A DNA stretch of 64,000 nucleotides. Origin: Lomentospora prolificans. Lineage: Eukaryota; Ascomycota; Sordariomycetes; Microascales; Microascaceae. The stretch's first letter is position 1; every line of letters begins with the position of its first letter. The translations under genes and the position numbers were made by a program. Under the pieces are notes generated by a model. It was not told where the DNA came from. It saw only the letters and a program-made list of their open reading frames with translations, and searched no databases. Of the stretch, positions 47,801 to 58,762 are shown piece by piece. The DNA lies in assembly GCA_029532625.1 (NCBI GenBank), contig JARFXM010000011.1, forward strand, positions 2,108,001 through 2,172,000, read 5' to 3'.

Positions 47801-48894
47801 AATCGCCTGGTATCTCTCAAGGTCTTGTTGCAGCTTGGGAATAGTGGCGAGTTTGTCACGGTTCTCCATCGCCTTTCGTTCGAGGATCTTGATTTTGGTC
47901 TCGAGATCCGCGATCCGCCGGTTCGCAGCATCATTGCCTGTGGGCCGCGTCCCTCTTGAGCCAGGCGCTGACCCTTGAGCCGCTGCTGTGAGCTTCTCGA
48001 CCGGGTTAGTCTTGGCAAGCAAAGGACTCGTAGGTTTGGGCTGCAGTATTTCGGTTTCAGTAGAGCCCATGGCACCCTCCTCCTTGCTTGACCTGCGACT
48101 ATCCGCGCCAGTTGCCTGAGAATCGGCCGATGGCCGTCGTAGGCTGCCAGTTCTGCTAGGGGGTTTGGACGAGGTCAAAGACATGCGGTTTGTTAGTCTA
48201 GCCGAACCAATACTCTGTCGATTTGAAGACGTGGAAGTTGTAGACTTCGCCGTAGGCTTCGGGAGAGGAGGAGGACCCATAGACGCCCGCACGCCTCCAG
48301 ACGGCTTGGGCTTCATCCCGACGCTTGGAACTCGTGCATTCGAGGGAGTATTCGTTCGAGAGCTCGAGGCACTAGACGAAGCAATGCCCTTAGTCGGTGA
48401 TTTCGTCGGTGACTAGAGTAATGTCAAAAGTTTAGTCCACCATGGATTAAGTCGCACAGAGTATGCATGCAGAATCTCACCCTCGCGATGCCTATACTCG
48501 ACGGCCTGGCTGTACGAGGGCCAGGGCTCGGGCTTGGCGCGTTCAAACTTATCCTCCTCTTCAAAGCCGGGTCATTCGCCGAACTCGCACCCCCTTGCAA
48601 ACTACTAGGTCGAGAGGACGTCCTCCGCGCCGCAGCCGCTCTAGGGACCGGAGCCGCTTTTGGCGGAGCTTGGCCAATAATTTTGAGATTGGTCGGCTTC
48701 ATAAACATCCCGCGGCCCATATCGCAGCTAAAGTACCGAGTGCCTTGAACGCTCCCGTCATTCTTGCCGCTCTCATCTTCAAGCTCTAGGCCCACCCAGA
48801 TACCGGCGGAGAAGGCGGTCTCCCCAACGAACTTGACCTCGGCCTTGCGTCCATTGGGGAGCTGGACAATGTGGCCCACTGATATATCTGTCAT
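44870..48894 (-). CDS. ro-3: Dynactin large subunit p150-Glued
   Basis: Microtubule-binding and dynein-binding subunit of dynactin, needed for retrograde transport and nuclear positioning in hyphae (ro-3 in Neurospora, nudM in Aspergillus, NIP100 in yeast). Two exons (48481-48894 and 44870-48412; 68 bp intron) give 1,318 residues. The N-terminal CAP-Gly domain (about 5-70) keeps the GKNDG motif (43-47). A basic Ser/Pro-rich linker carrying SPTKSPTK follows. Long coiled coils run from roughly 270 to 640. The dynein-associated p150 domain includes HLEIVKLFLPDTYKEDQNSV and LAFLRFQRVAFKANMLQGFI. A second coiled coil lies near the C-terminus (about 1020-1180). Length matches the family. Confidence 0.95.
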
Positions 48895-49818
48895 TTTGAT
48901 GAGGCCAGGGGCAGAATCCTAGTTATCCGTGGTGGGTTCACCGCAATGTTGTCACTAACATTCTGCTCGGATCCGCTTCGATTGCTAATAAATCGGATAC
49001 TCAGGGGCAGAGGCAGTGCTTTCGATCGTACTCGCTGGCAAAGAGCCTTAGTTCCGGAGTGTCGATTACCAGTCGTGTGGTCGTGTCGTCAGGAAGCTAA
49101 GGGTGAGGTTAGTATCCCGGAAGTTGCCTGGTTGTTGACGTTGCTCCCTGGCCGTGCAGGTCTTGGGTCAGTTTGGAGTTGAATGTGTGGTCAACCTGGG
49201 ACGCGAACGGATAAACGCGATTGGGTCTGATCTGACAGCTGGTAATTAACCGCACGATATGCAAATAAAGAGGTCATGGGAATATACCCTTGCCGTTCCT
49301 TGGATGCCGCCCAAACGAAACGACAGCCAATTTTGACATTGATCAGCTTGACCCTTATACTGTGCTATGCATCCACTTCAGCTAGATACCAATTGCCAGT
49401 GACCCTTATAATTCACGAATATGCATCATCCACTTCAGCAAAATACCAATTGCCAGTGCTCCCTCTGAAGTAACCAATGCCAAATTCACGCCATCCTATT
49501 AAGAATGCCAATTGCCTTCAACGTTGCCTAAGAAAACTACCGATAACAACTCACACCCATTTTAAGCTCTAGTAGCTATAACTAATAAAGTACATATGAA
49601 GTAAAAAAGAAAAAAGAAACAGACTGTTGGATCCCAGCACGTATGCCAGGCATTTTTCAGGGTCATGCTGTATTATGCATGACACGAACCTCGACACCTC
49701 AAATTCCAGCGTTTCCAAGGAAGTCTCGAACAATCATGGGACTTCTGGCACGGAACCCCGAACGGTGGTTCCTCGATCCACCAACCGATGGCGGGCAAAC
49801 GACGGAAAAGGACCCGTC
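48895..49818. other. Intergenic region
   Basis: This lies between the dynactin start and the HMG-box gene stop. The left half should be the dynactin promoter. The right half is A/T-richer and holds an imperfect tandem duplication (49350-49457). No gene is visible. Confidence 0.5.
49350..49457. repeat. Imperfect two-copy tandem duplication
   Basis: Unit 1 (49350-49400) and unit 2 (49401-49457) both start with GACCCTTATA and end with ATACCAATTGCCAGT, and both share CCACTTCAGC inside. The copies differ by a few substitutions and a 6-bp length change. A trimmed echo, AATGCCAATTGCC, occurs near 49504. Confidence 0.85.
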
Positions 49819-52077
49819 CTAGAGTCTTTGACTTTGTCCCGCCCTGACCCATTCGATGATTTCAAAAGCGAGCCGTCGCTCTGTTTTCTCGTCGAGCCCT
49901 TCGCCCACGGGAGTACGCACTAGCATCACATTTTGCGACCTAAGCTCAACAGTGTTGCGCAAGCTGTCGTCGGTCTCGGCCGTGGGTTTGGCGTAGATGA
50001 AGAGGTCTGGTCCTACTATGCCTCGCCACTGCGTAGCCATCCATTGCCAGTGCTCAGTTGGTGCGTACTCATCCTCGATGGGGATAGTACAGCTAAACCG
50101 ATCCGAATAAGTGACACTAAACCCCGCGTTGGCCAAGGCAACAGGGATCTTTGTCGGTTGCCGAAGGGTCTGTCTGCCTGAACCAAATTTCCGGAGCCCG
50201 TTTCCAATGCCGGCAGCGGTAAATCCATCGCTCATCGAGCCATTCATGATGATACTGCCATCAGACGAGGACCGCTGCATGACTTCCTCGCCCGCAACTG
50301 TCGACTCGGGAATTGTTGTAATATGGTCTACGATCTGCTCTGAACGCTCTCTCCACTCTAGGACGCGGCGAATGTAAGAGTCGAGTTGAAGCGACGCATT
50401 CTCATTTGCAAAAGTTCTAGCGCGTGAATCCTGCGATGCGGGATCGAACCTCCCAATCAATGGAAGAGGCTCTGGGTCGAAGAATGTTTTGAGAGATATC
50501 TCACCGCACCGGTGTAGTGCCCTCTCCACTGCCGCACCGACCGCGCGGAGAGTTGACTCAATGGGACCCTCGACTGCGATAAAGCATCCTCGAAACGTAG
50601 ATTGATCATCAACGATATCGGAGCGCTGGCGGTATGGAGGCGCAATCTTCGAGAGAATGTGCATTTTCCTCATGTGCGGAACTGACATCACCATTGCTGC
50701 CACCCCCTCCTCTTGTGTACCATGCCCCTTGTTAAAGGCCAACACAGGTGTCTCGTTGGCCTCTTGAGAAGGGGCAAGCTGTGTATGAAGGGGTGGTAAA
50801 CGAAGAGGCTGGTTGAGTCGAGGGTCGTTACGAAGAGGTGGGAGAGCCACTCCGTCCGGTTGGGGCCCCACCGTAGTTGGGCCAGCCGTGGTTTGGGCTG
50901 CGCCTACAGCTCTTGGCCGTTGACTCGGCCCATATAATCGGTTCGCCAAACCCACGCTTGCGGAGGATGGTGCCGGCCCAGATGCCGCATAAGCGGTGTT
51001 CTCGTGGTGTAACATCCCAGCCGACGGGCTGTCGGAGGTATTATACCGCCTGCGCTTTGATCCAGGAGCAGCGAACATGGAGTCGCCCTCCTCTTGAATA
51101 TCTCGCAAACTGGTATTGTGGTGATAGTCATAAAGCTGGGTCTGGTGCGTCCAGTTCTGGGAGTCTTGTGGTGGGTGGTAGTACTGGCCGTCCTCAGTGG
51201 GGTACGCCTGGCCGTACGATATGCTTGGGACTCGTGTTGGGGGAAACTGACTCGAAGGAGTGCGAGGAGTTGCGATATACCGGCCCCCACACCTCGGGCA
51301 TCTACCTCCGTCATCTGAAGAGACAGATGAGGGCCTAGCGCCTGAGCCCCTTCCACCCCGTCTAGGAGTATATCGGTAGTCAGGGTATTGTCGCTGATGG
51401 CGTTTCTTTTCCTCTTCTGCGAGGTTCTTCCAGTAATCTTTAATCTGTCCTTCCTCGTTACGCCACTGTTCGCCGATAATCTTGGATACGTCAGGGTTCG
51501 GTAATCCAGGATGCTGGGCAGTTACTGCGGCCTGGTGATGCTGTCGATACAAAATAAACGCTAGGTACACATGCGAGTCAGCCTCAGGCCTGGAAGTTCC
51601 GTTTCGTTTCTACGAAGGGCGAACATTTTGACAGCGATCAGAGAAAACGATAAAGCGTGGGAAAAGAGATTCTTGGAAAAAAAAAATAAAAAAGGAATTA
51701 GTCGCTCTAAGTGGGAGGCTCGAAAGCACTACGAATCCAGTAGAGCTAGGCCCGTGAATGGGAGTATTGAGCATGGTAAATGAGTGTTCAAAGGTCTCGA
51801 AGGAGGACCCTCGCGCTTAAGAAAGCTTACCATTCCGAGGACGAGGCACCTTGGGAGCCGGCGCACACAGACACATTGAATCGCGGCCATCTCCATGACC
51901 ATTACTTGCGACTATGCCAGCAGAATTGGGTGTGGATAGACTCAAGCTTTCAAACCTTGCATTGTTCGCCTGCTCGGTGTTGATCGAAGCGGTTCGCTTC
52001 CGAGTCAAACGTCCTGGGGCCGCAGGTGGTGCCATCGATTCGTCGGTGGACCTCTGCCTATCGAAAAGGTCATCCAT
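49819..52077 (-). CDS. HMG-box DNA-binding protein (MATA-HMG class)
   Basis: Sequence-specific DNA-binding regulator of the HMG class that also includes fungal mating-type and Ste11-type factors. Two exons (51831-52077 and 49819-51560) give 662 residues. The 270 bp intron cuts the HMG box just after PRPRN, and splicing restores PRPRNAFILYRQHH. The box runs about 77-150 and ends in KKRHQRQYPDYRYTPRR. A short CPRCGGRY motif (C170, C173) follows, resembling half a zinc ribbon. The middle is Pro/Gln/Ser-rich with a basic GSKRRRY. The C-terminal 300 residues look folded, with CFIAVEGPIESTLRAVGAAV and an HWQWMATQWRGIVGPDLFIY segment. It could be the Ste11/FMF-1 orthologue that controls fertility, but I cannot separate it from other fungal HMG proteins. 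The ATG at 52077 (MDDLFDRQRS) has a good AAACATGG context. Confidence 0.85.
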
Positions 52078-54735
52078 GTTTGTGAGACCTGTGATGATGT
52101 CAGTAATGGCTGCGGGGAGGGAGTTTTCGAGATTTGGACATGGCTTGCAAACGGCCCAAGCTGCTATAATACAACACACAGCTAGACAAATGCCGAATCG
52201 GTTCTATCGATCAGTCTTGCCTTTTTCTGGATAGTATCAAGGTTCCTTTCCAGGGATATTTGACTTCTTGTCAGGTTCTGAGGTTGAAATAAAGGATTCT
52301 TGTGGAATGGATGATGTGCGAAATGGGAAAGAAGGTTACGATATGGTGGAAATGAAGGGGTGATGAGATGACGAAGTAAGGTGATAGAGTCGTGAGAAAG
52401 GAGGGTCAGTGAAAGGGTTTCCTCTGAGAGTGGAGAATTTCAGACACCCCAGATACTGGAGCAAGGATTTCAGGTTGAAAGCTCCAGTAACTGAATGCAC
52501 GCGAGGTCTTCTCGTGTTGTGTTGTGTGCTGTGTTATTGAGCTCGTGTGTGCCTCATGATAGCCCAGGGCTCGTATGCAGTCTGGCCTAGAAAAGAGCAA
52601 CCTTGGGTGGACCACCGCACTCGGGCATTTGGGGTTGCCAGAGACACCTATCAATCAATGAAGGAGCAAGACCGAAGCCACCACTAATTGGGAACCGACC
52701 ACAACCTCCCTACTTCTTATTCAAGGAAGCGAAAATCGAAGAAGGGGAAAGGGGGGAAGGGTTGCAAGTCCGAAAGGACTTTTCTTGTTGGATTGTTGTC
52801 TTTGTCAGTCTACCTCTTCACGCCTGTATGCCGCCCACTTGGCGGGTATCATGGACCATTCAACGGGAGAAATGAAGCGGGAGACTTCAGGGTAGAGAGA
52901 CGGGAACGTGAAGGACGAAGAGAAAGAAACACGGGAAGGGTCTCTAGCGAGGGAAAGCGAGGAGAAACCACCATTTCCCACTGCCGGGTAGGGCATACAA
53001 TGGATTAGCCCACCTCTTCTAGCTCATCTAAACACCTCTCCAGAACCGGTGGAAAGCTCCCTTATGCAGAGAATCGTGTCTTGTCTTGCTCGACTTTGCA
53101 GCTTCCTTCTGTCTTGACTCCCAGGCTATCATATCATGAGCTGTGTACTGTCGCTTATAGGACAAGAGGGATAGCTATGTTTATGGCGAGGAGGACAAGG
53201 ATGATCCCTTTCCAAATCGTCCTGACAAGTCGAATATCGAATCTTGAGGGAAGAGAAGAAGGGGAAAAGGGAAAGAAGGGGGGGGTTGAGAAGCCAGAGG
53301 CGAAACGAAGCACGAGGTATTGCGAGGGGTGTATGGCCGTTACAAGCCACCAGGTCAAGGCCATGAAAGCGTTTGGTGCGGTAAAGGCTTTTGGATCTCT
53401 ACGGCGGGTAGCTAGAATACCATGCCATGTCTCGGGAATGTACCGGAGCATAGAGATACACTTCAGCAGTTTTCCATCGTCTCCTCACCGTTCCAAATGA
53501 GGGCGGGCTCTAGCCGGAAAGGAGAGTCTTGCCTACCGACTCTTCCCGGGTAGTGGAAAGTACTCTGGCCCAGGTGTAAGTTGTTCCCATCTCGTCTCTT
53601 TGTCTGGGCGGTTCGTTTGCAACCCCATTCCTTGAGAAGGGTGTAAAAATATCATCCACGATCTACGAACTAGAGAAACAGTGCCGTTGAAATGTGGGGG
53701 TTGGACTAGATTCCCTTGAATAACACACGTTCTCGTAGGCGAAACCACAGGTCGGGCTCGAATTCCAGCAAGTCTAAAACCTTCACAATGCCTCCCTGGG
53801 CACCGGCCCTCTTGGGCAGATATCAACAATGGGCTCCAGGAATGTAAATCCCCCCAATCTCCCAAAGTCCCGTCCGCGCACTTCAAACGTCCTCTTAAGA
53901 AAAATCCGGCCTTCACCGGCGGGGAACCGGTACCGGTGTAGGGGGACCCCATCCACTTGCCCTCCTCTGGAATGAAGGACTGCATAATCTTCAACCAAGA
54001 GGTGTCATGGGAGCTAGCCCTAGAAAGTGACGACTGGACCTCCTCGATCCCCAAGGTTTAGCCCGATGCCGCCCTGCAGGGTAATGAAGAGCAGCGTCGC
54101 ACTCCTCCTCCTCCGTCATCCTACATGCTGTGCCAACCTCGTGGAGTTGCGATACTATTAGCTATCAGCCCGCCATCCAGTTCACTCCCTTGCCTCGGCT
54201 GCATCTCGAATACACCTGCAAGGAAGATCCCGACAACACCTTTTGGAAAAAAAGAAGAAAAGTGAGAGGAAACAGTAATAGTATTTTATTTAAACCACCC
54301 AGCCCACCCATTTTCCATCAGTTGCTCACAGTGATATATCCCCTTCGCCAATAAAACAGTTGGGAGGAAAAAAAAAAAAAAGAACAGAATAACAGTTTCC
54401 GATACCATACACCGGCAGCTGAAGGTTGTGTCTCCACCTCTTTTCATCGAATTAGAGTTGTGACAGGAAAAGAAGACCGTTCCAAGGGTCTTCCCGCCCA
54501 TCTTCGTTTGCTCCCTTTAAAGCTTCCCGAAGCAGTGGGGCTCCTGGGGCTGCTTGTGTGCATCTATTCTTGTCTCATCCTGCATCTAGTGTCAAGGTTC
54601 CAAAATATCCCGCTCTCTTCGTACTAGAATACCCCGTTTCGGAAGCTCTAGGAAATTCGACGCACTCGTAGAAGGCCTTCGTTCCACGTCGTCAGTAACA
54701 GTGCGTTTATGCGGCTCTTTGTCCCGGTTCGGGTT
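52078..54735. other. Intergenic region
   Basis: This lies between the HMG-box start and the RVB1 stop. The left part is the likely promoter and leader of the HMG gene; regulators often have long leaders. Purine-rich stretches lie at 52735-52765 and 53250-53300, and an A-run at about 54368-54380. Frames of up to 173 codons occur but look random. Confidence 0.5.
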
Positions 54736-56368
54736 TCACGAGAGGTAACCCTTGCCAGCCTCGCTGGTCAAAAGCGACGCGCTTCGGCGGGCATCGAGGA
54801 ACATGTCCGCGCACTCATCAATGTCCTGAACGTCAATTTGGGAGCGGCCATTAGCCTTGGCGAGGATTCTGTTTGACATTGTTAGCCTACGCTCCTGTCT
54901 CGGGTTGCAAAATTGTATCCCGCTCCCGTAAGGCCCAATCTCATAATGAAACGATCAATTTCGGGTAGCAATTTTTTCTCAATGGGCGATGGCAAAGGGG
55001 AGCAGAAAAATTACGTCGGAGAAAAACAACAACTTACCCAGCTGGGGTCAATAGGTGTAGGCAGTAACGCAAGCTGACACGCTCGCCATGCTCGGCAATC
55101 TTCTCTACGGCACCATCCGTGATGGATGCACCCTCAGTCGTAGCTCGGATCTTGATGATACGTCTGATCTCGTCGGGCTGGTAGGGAGTGGTAGGAATAA
55201 CGAGGAGGCGCGCAAGGAAGTCGGGGGGGATGCCGTGGGCAGCTACAATGTCGTCTGTTCCTCGGACGGTGCACATGCCCCTGTTGGACGCGAGGATGAC
55301 AATGGGCGCGATGGGGGACTCCAAGGCACGGTTAAGGTATGTAAAGCACTCCATGTCGAGCATGTGAGCCTCGTCGATGAATAGAACACCTGGGACCAGC
55401 TCCGCAACACCCTGGTCAATGTACTTGCTGACAACTTTGTTGATCTCCGTCCGTAGTTTGTCCGTGATCTCGGTCATCTTAGGCCTCATGAGCTGGCCCA
55501 TCATGCTCATAATATCTTGGCCACCTTGAGGCCTAGCGTTGGCCACATCGAGATCGTGCAAGGTAACATCCTGCACAATCTCCTTCTTCTTATGCACCTC
55601 GCCCTTGGGGATGGGCACGTACTCCTCAGCCTCGATATCAAATTCGGTCGCATAGGCGTCCGATCGACCAACCCTCTTGCACGCGCCTGTGTTCGCTTCG
55701 ATGTAAATGACATCACCAACCGTCACTCTCTCCTTCTGGATAGCCTCGTATATGCTGGGGTCGAGCCTTAGCTTCTTCTGGCCCTTTGCGCTCTTAAGTC
55801 CGATCAAAAGTGTGCTGATGGTCTTGCCGTATCCGCCCAGAGGGTTCTCTGCCTCTTCTGGAGTGAGCTCCGTGACCTCGCCTTCGTATACTTCCTTTGT
55901 CTCGCGGACCTTTAGACCGATGGCGCGCCTAAAGTTCTCCATCAGAACTTCCGTCTTCTTGACTTCGCTCGAGTAGATCTCGCTGCCAACAATGGGGCAA
56001 AAGGGTATCTTGGTTCCGAGCTCCTGGCTGACGGCCAAGGCGAGTGCGGTCTTGCCGGTTCCGGGGCCGCCCGCGAGAAGGACGCCGCGGCCGGCCATCT
56101 TGTGCGCTCGGATAAGATCGACGACTACACCGCAGGCCTGTATCCGAGTTTCGGTTAGCGATTCCATACTAGACCTATGTTCCTAACTTGCTTGCGTGTG
56201 CAAGGAGGAGGGGTGCATCCTTACCTCTCGGGCTGAGGTCTGGCCCACGAATCCAGAAGCTTGCCTCTCAGCTACTCCATCGGACTTTAATCCAAGGCCC
56301 TTGATATGAGTGTGTGCAGCCGTGCGGTTATCCCGCTTGTTTCCCTTGACCTCGCTGATCTGGACCAT
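54736..56368 (-). CDS. RVB1: RuvB-like AAA+ ATPase 1 (pontin)
   Basis: Hexameric DNA-helicase-like ATPase shared by the INO80, SWR1 and NuA4 (Tip60) chromatin complexes and the R2TP chaperone. Three exons (56225-56368, 55038-56137, 54736-54868) close to 458 residues, the family's usual size. Walker A is GGPGTGKT (71-78) and Walker B is LFIDEAH (300-306). The RUVBL-specific insertion domain lies between them (about 125-240). Sensor I ILASNRG and the arginine-finger region HGIPPDFLARLL follow. Splicing across the last intron joins LLTPAG to ILAKANGR. The ATG at 56368 opens MVQISEVKGN, while the frame upstream begins only at TTG. RIC8 lies 629 bp upstream in the same orientation. Confidence 0.96.
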
Positions 56369-56997
56369 CGCGACTGAGGATTTCGATTTGGAAGCTTTCA
56401 ATTCGTTCAGAGTGGAAAAATTGGATTGATTCCTTCGCGACTAGGTGTTGTGTGATGTCCGAGGAAGGTGGTTACGAGGAGGGGCGAAAGGTAGGTTGCG
56501 TCGAAGGGGGGAAAAGAGGTTGATCGATTGTATTTGTGGCGGCTGGGAAGGCGGATGCGTTGCTAGGAGCTTTCAAAAAAGTTTGGCCGCGCGCCTTCTC
56601 ACTATAATTCTCACGGCTCTGCAGGAGCTGGACAGGAACACGGCCTTGAGCGTAGATTAGGAATGTGATTAGTCATCATATCAGCAGAGCAGAGAGTTGG
56701 ATCACAGTAGAGTGAAGCCATCTGTAAGAACTCGCTGACCATCCTTAATCGTGATTTCACCCCATAAGAGCGAATGTTCATTTCACTGTGAAGGGCAGGT
56801 AGCATTGTAAATATCTTGTTATATACTGGAAGATAACGCTGTGATGAAAATACCGCATCGACATATTACAGGGTACGATTGCCACGACCATATTAGACCC
56901 TCCGAGTGCGAAAACGCTCAGCCTGCCAACCGTCTATAAAGCGCGCTCAAGATATCAAGACTAGTCCCAAATGTAGATTCCTTTGGTTTGCATAGCA
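56369..56997. other. Intergenic region between RVB1 and RIC8
   Basis: These 629 bp should hold the RVB1 promoter and the RIC8 3' UTR. No other feature is visible. Confidence 0.6.
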
Positions 56998-58762
56998 TCA
57001 TTTTTTCTCGTCATCGCTGGAGTTGACCTCTTCAACGGATGGCATACTAGCCGCTCGAGCCGCGGGATTTTCGACATTCACAACACCCGTAGCACGGAGT
57101 CTACAGGGGCAAATTAGTCTTAAACGGTATGCGGTTCGATAAGAGAAACACTAACCTCTCGAAGAGAACAAATAATCTCTCGGCTTCCCGTTCCTTCTCT
57201 TCTTCTGTCATCTCTGGTAGGTCGACATCCTGTTCCATGTCCATCCTTTGGCCGGTAATAGGGTTGATAGGGCGACTATCGTTTGCATCCGCGCCGCTTG
57301 CGGCCATGTCTTCTTGTGATACGTTGATACCCTTCGTGGTAAGGTATCCGACAGCGTTGCCGAAGCCAACATTGCGAATAAACTCGCGAGAATCTTTGTT
57401 TGATAGCTCAAAAAGCAGAGATAATGTGGGGTCTCTCAGCTCTGGGGAAGTCGAATTCACACCGAAGTGGAGAAGCCTGTGTGGGAGAGTCTTTCCCTTA
57501 CCAAGTACTTCTTTTCGATCTTCCTCAGATGGAAGTAGGCGTTCCTTTAGCTGCTTAATCGTCTCGGACTCGAGATCCGCGGCTTGCGAGACACGGAGAA
57601 GAGCCACCATTGGGGTCAGCAGGTTCATCTCGCCAGCCTTACCAGCGTAAGATTTGAGAGAAGCGTCCACCACGTCGATTAGCTTGTCTACATTAGATTT
57701 CAAGAATGTCACGCCCTTTCTAGACTTGTCATGGAAGGGCACAGAGGCCAAGCATCCTACTAGCAGGGATACCGGAAGCTGCATCGGTGGCGAGGGGATC
57801 CTAACTTTATCAAGAAGGTCAAACACGGGTTGGAAGGATGGGATGAAACGGTGGGCTTGTGCCTCATAGCTGACGGCTAGAGTGGACATGAGCTTCAAGC
57901 TCGCCACGGCAGGTTGGGCGGGGTCGTTTGATAGCGGCACATCGGATTTTGAATGGCGCAACAGGTTCTATGGAATGGAGTGATTAGCTGTGTAAGAGCG
58001 CATTGCCCTTGAATTCACATGGTCCGTCTTACATCATTGATCGGCTCCGCGAGGTCGCCGCTCTCAAAAAAAGGGTTGAGATCTAGTGTTGTTTGCACCG
58101 ACGAGAAAAGTAGAAGATTACCGCAGGCGAGCTCATCCTCTGGGTCGCCATTCTATTAGAAAGCACGGCTGGTTAGCTACCCACCGATAGCTCATTAGTT
58201 GGTGGAATTAAACCGCTACCTTTAAGCGGGCAATGACTTTTTGAGGGTACCCTTCGTCCACAAACACCTGGCGCATAGGTTGGGCGAGGACGATAATGTT
58301 GTTCAAGCAACGCGCAGCAATGCGCTGCGTATTCAGCGGAACATCGGGACTGCCGAAAGCGTATCGGCCAACGATTGACAAGCCGCGCTTAGTGGTGAGA
58401 GGGTCCGAGAAGGGGTTTCTGATAGTCCGGGTATAGATGTGTAGGGACGTGAGAATTTCATCGCATTCTAGAACAGGGTCGGCCGAGTTTTCGGTTAGTG
58501 AAAGGTTCCGGCGCAACTGCGCTTGCCGCATGGGGTGGCATGAGATCACTGGAGAACAACTTCTCGGAGATCACGGCATACCGGGGATCGGAACGGCTGG
58601 ACCTTTCCCAAGGCCAGCCTCAAGGCGGTTCAGGGATTCCCGCACTTGGTCGGGCGTTTCTATCGCGAAGAGTAAAGGAGTCAGCATTTACGGTTATGGG
58701 AATAGTCGCCGCTAGTCGATTGGCAGCTCAAATCTAGTCATGGGACGAGGCTCACTATTCAT
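56998..58762 (-). CDS. RIC8: Synembryn/RIC8, guanine-nucleotide exchange factor and chaperone for G-alpha
   Basis: Non-receptor exchange factor for heterotrimeric G-alpha subunits, needed for growth and development in Neurospora and other filamentous fungi; absent from budding yeast. Six exons close to 455 residues: 58756-58762, 58582-58659, 58220-58467, 58033-58152, 57156-57967, 56998-57100. The armadillo-like body includes IVGRYAFGSPDVPLNTQRIA, AARCLNNIIVLAQPMRQVF, NLLLFSSVQTTLDLNPFFES, then KNGDPEDE and SVPFHDKSRKGVTFLK stretches typical of the family. The acidic C-terminus (EEVNSSDDEKK) fits a phospho-regulated tail. The start is the weakest point: the model needs a first coding exon of only 7 nt (ATG AAT A) and a GTGAGC donor to reach KTPDQVRESLNRLEAG. 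Confidence 0.88.

Noticed and set aside
53533..54054. 173-codon minus-strand frame.
   Set aside because: No motif, no supporting neighbours and random-looking composition in a promoter-sized gap.
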